This document shows positions 63,684 to 64,000 of a stretch of DNA of 64,000 nt, piece by piece. How positions within the stretch are numbered: position 1 is the first letter of the stretch; the number at the start of each line of letters is the position of its first letter. This DNA is from Pseudomonas sp. PDM05 (lineage in GTDB: Bacteria; Pseudomonadota; Gammaproteobacteria; Pseudomonadales; Pseudomonadaceae), in assembly GCF_014851685.1 (NCBI RefSeq), contig NZ_JACVAC010000003.1, positions 62,001 to 126,000 of the forward strand. Reading direction: 5' to 3'. A program made the position numbers and the translations under genes. A model generated the notes under the pieces. The model saw nothing but the letters and a program-made list of their open reading frames with translations, was not told where the DNA came from and did not search any database.

Positions 63684-64000
63684 GTGATTTTTCGTTCTGG
63701 GACATCGTGCGCAACCTGCTCACCGGCCTGCAATGGACCCTGCTGCTGTCGCTGGTGGCGTTCATCGGCGGCGGCTTGATCGGCTTGCTGGTGATGACCC
63801 TGCGCATCAGCAGCAAGGCGTTCCCGCGGAACGTGGCACGCACCTATATCGAATTGTTCCAGGGCACACCGTTGCTGATGCAACTGTTCCTGGTGTTTTT
63901 CGGTATCGCCCTGCTCGGTGTGGATATTTCGCCCTGGCTTGCCGCAGCGATTGCCCTGACCCTGTTCACCAGTGCCTACCTCGCCGAAATCTGGCGCGGC
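63680..64000 (+). CDS. Amino acid ABC transporter permease, second subunit (3' end outside window)
   Basis: The first 107 residues are present: MSDFSFWDIVRNLLTGLQWT, then several spans and TYIELFQGTPLLMQLFLVFF (about 56-75), again the HisMQ signature. It overlaps the preceding gene by four bases and forms the heterodimeric channel with it. The coupling loop and C-terminus lie outside the window; an ATPase gene is expected next. Confidence 0.92.
   Translation, partial: MSDFSFWDIVRNLLTGLQWTLLLSLVAFIGGGLIGLLVMTLRISSKAFPRNVARTYIELFQGTPLLMQLFLVFFGIALLGVDISPWLAAAIALTLFTSAYLAEIWRG

Overview
This window is chromosomal DNA from a Pseudomonas of the P. fluorescens/P. putida lineage. The evidence is a GC-rich sequence, tightly packed operons with ATGA overlaps, dense intergenic repeats built on TGTGGGAGC(G/T)GG, a 6S RNA between zapA and the 5-formyl-THF cyclo-ligase gene, and gene order (spu, argAE, ubi/pepP, rbbA, ubiD, rho-trxA) that I recall from P. 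putida and P. aeruginosa. There is no prophage, IS element, CRISPR array, tRNA or rRNA. Nearly everything is metabolism, transport or core cell biology.

Layout. 1-2.4 kb: the 3' end of an Ntn-hydrolase acylase, then a divergent pair of a GlxA-type regulator and an HD hydrolase. 2.6-12.9 kb: polyamine uptake and use (spuH, G, F, E, D, C, B on minus; spuI divergent), with SpuC transaminating putrescine and two glutamine-synthetase-like enzymes for gamma-glutamylation. No spuA hydrolase gene lies here. 13.1-21.1 kb: a sulfur-scavenging block (TetR regulator, ssuE-A-D-C-B-F, lsfA, OprD-family porin). 21.9-26.0 kb: argA, argE and a CYTH/CHAD triphosphatase. 26.1-32.8 kb: Lrp/AsnC regulator with a divergent ACT-like protein, an orphan GspE/PilB-type ATPase, a stomatin/NfeD pair, a DUF2388 protein, a beta-barrel protein and a lone DegT-type aminotransferase. 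32.8-37.3 kb: gcvT-gcvH without gcvP, and a two-gene ferric-iron transporter (no ATPase gene) with a Fur-like palindrome.

37.4-44.6 kb: yecA-like/pepP/ubiH/thioesterase-like/ubiI operon, divergent from a TIGR02449 coiled-coil gene, zapA, 6S RNA and fthC; a 49-residue membrane protein gene too short for ordinary ORF calling; and an EVE-domain gene. 44.7-49.5 kb: membrane fusion protein, RbbA-type double ATPase and permease in overlapping frames. 49.6-56.6 kb: FliL-like protein, quinone oxidoreductase, glpT with two GlpR-like operators, ChaC-type cyclotransferase, a TonB-dependent receptor and a small barrel protein. 56.7-61.1 kb: ferredoxin-type reductase, ubiD, rho, trxA. 61.2-64 kb: FadR-type regulator and a divergent polar amino acid ABC transporter that runs off the window.

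I do not see a clearly new multi-gene system. The best leads are small: repeat elements of three sequence classes sharing one outer end, including a 38-bp perfect hairpin between the iron-transport genes; a REP-like hairpin between spuD and spuE; AT-rich palindromes before ssuE, lsfA, the porin and the TonB receptor; the orphan GspE-type ATPase with a shortened cysteine module; and the GlxA/HD pair.
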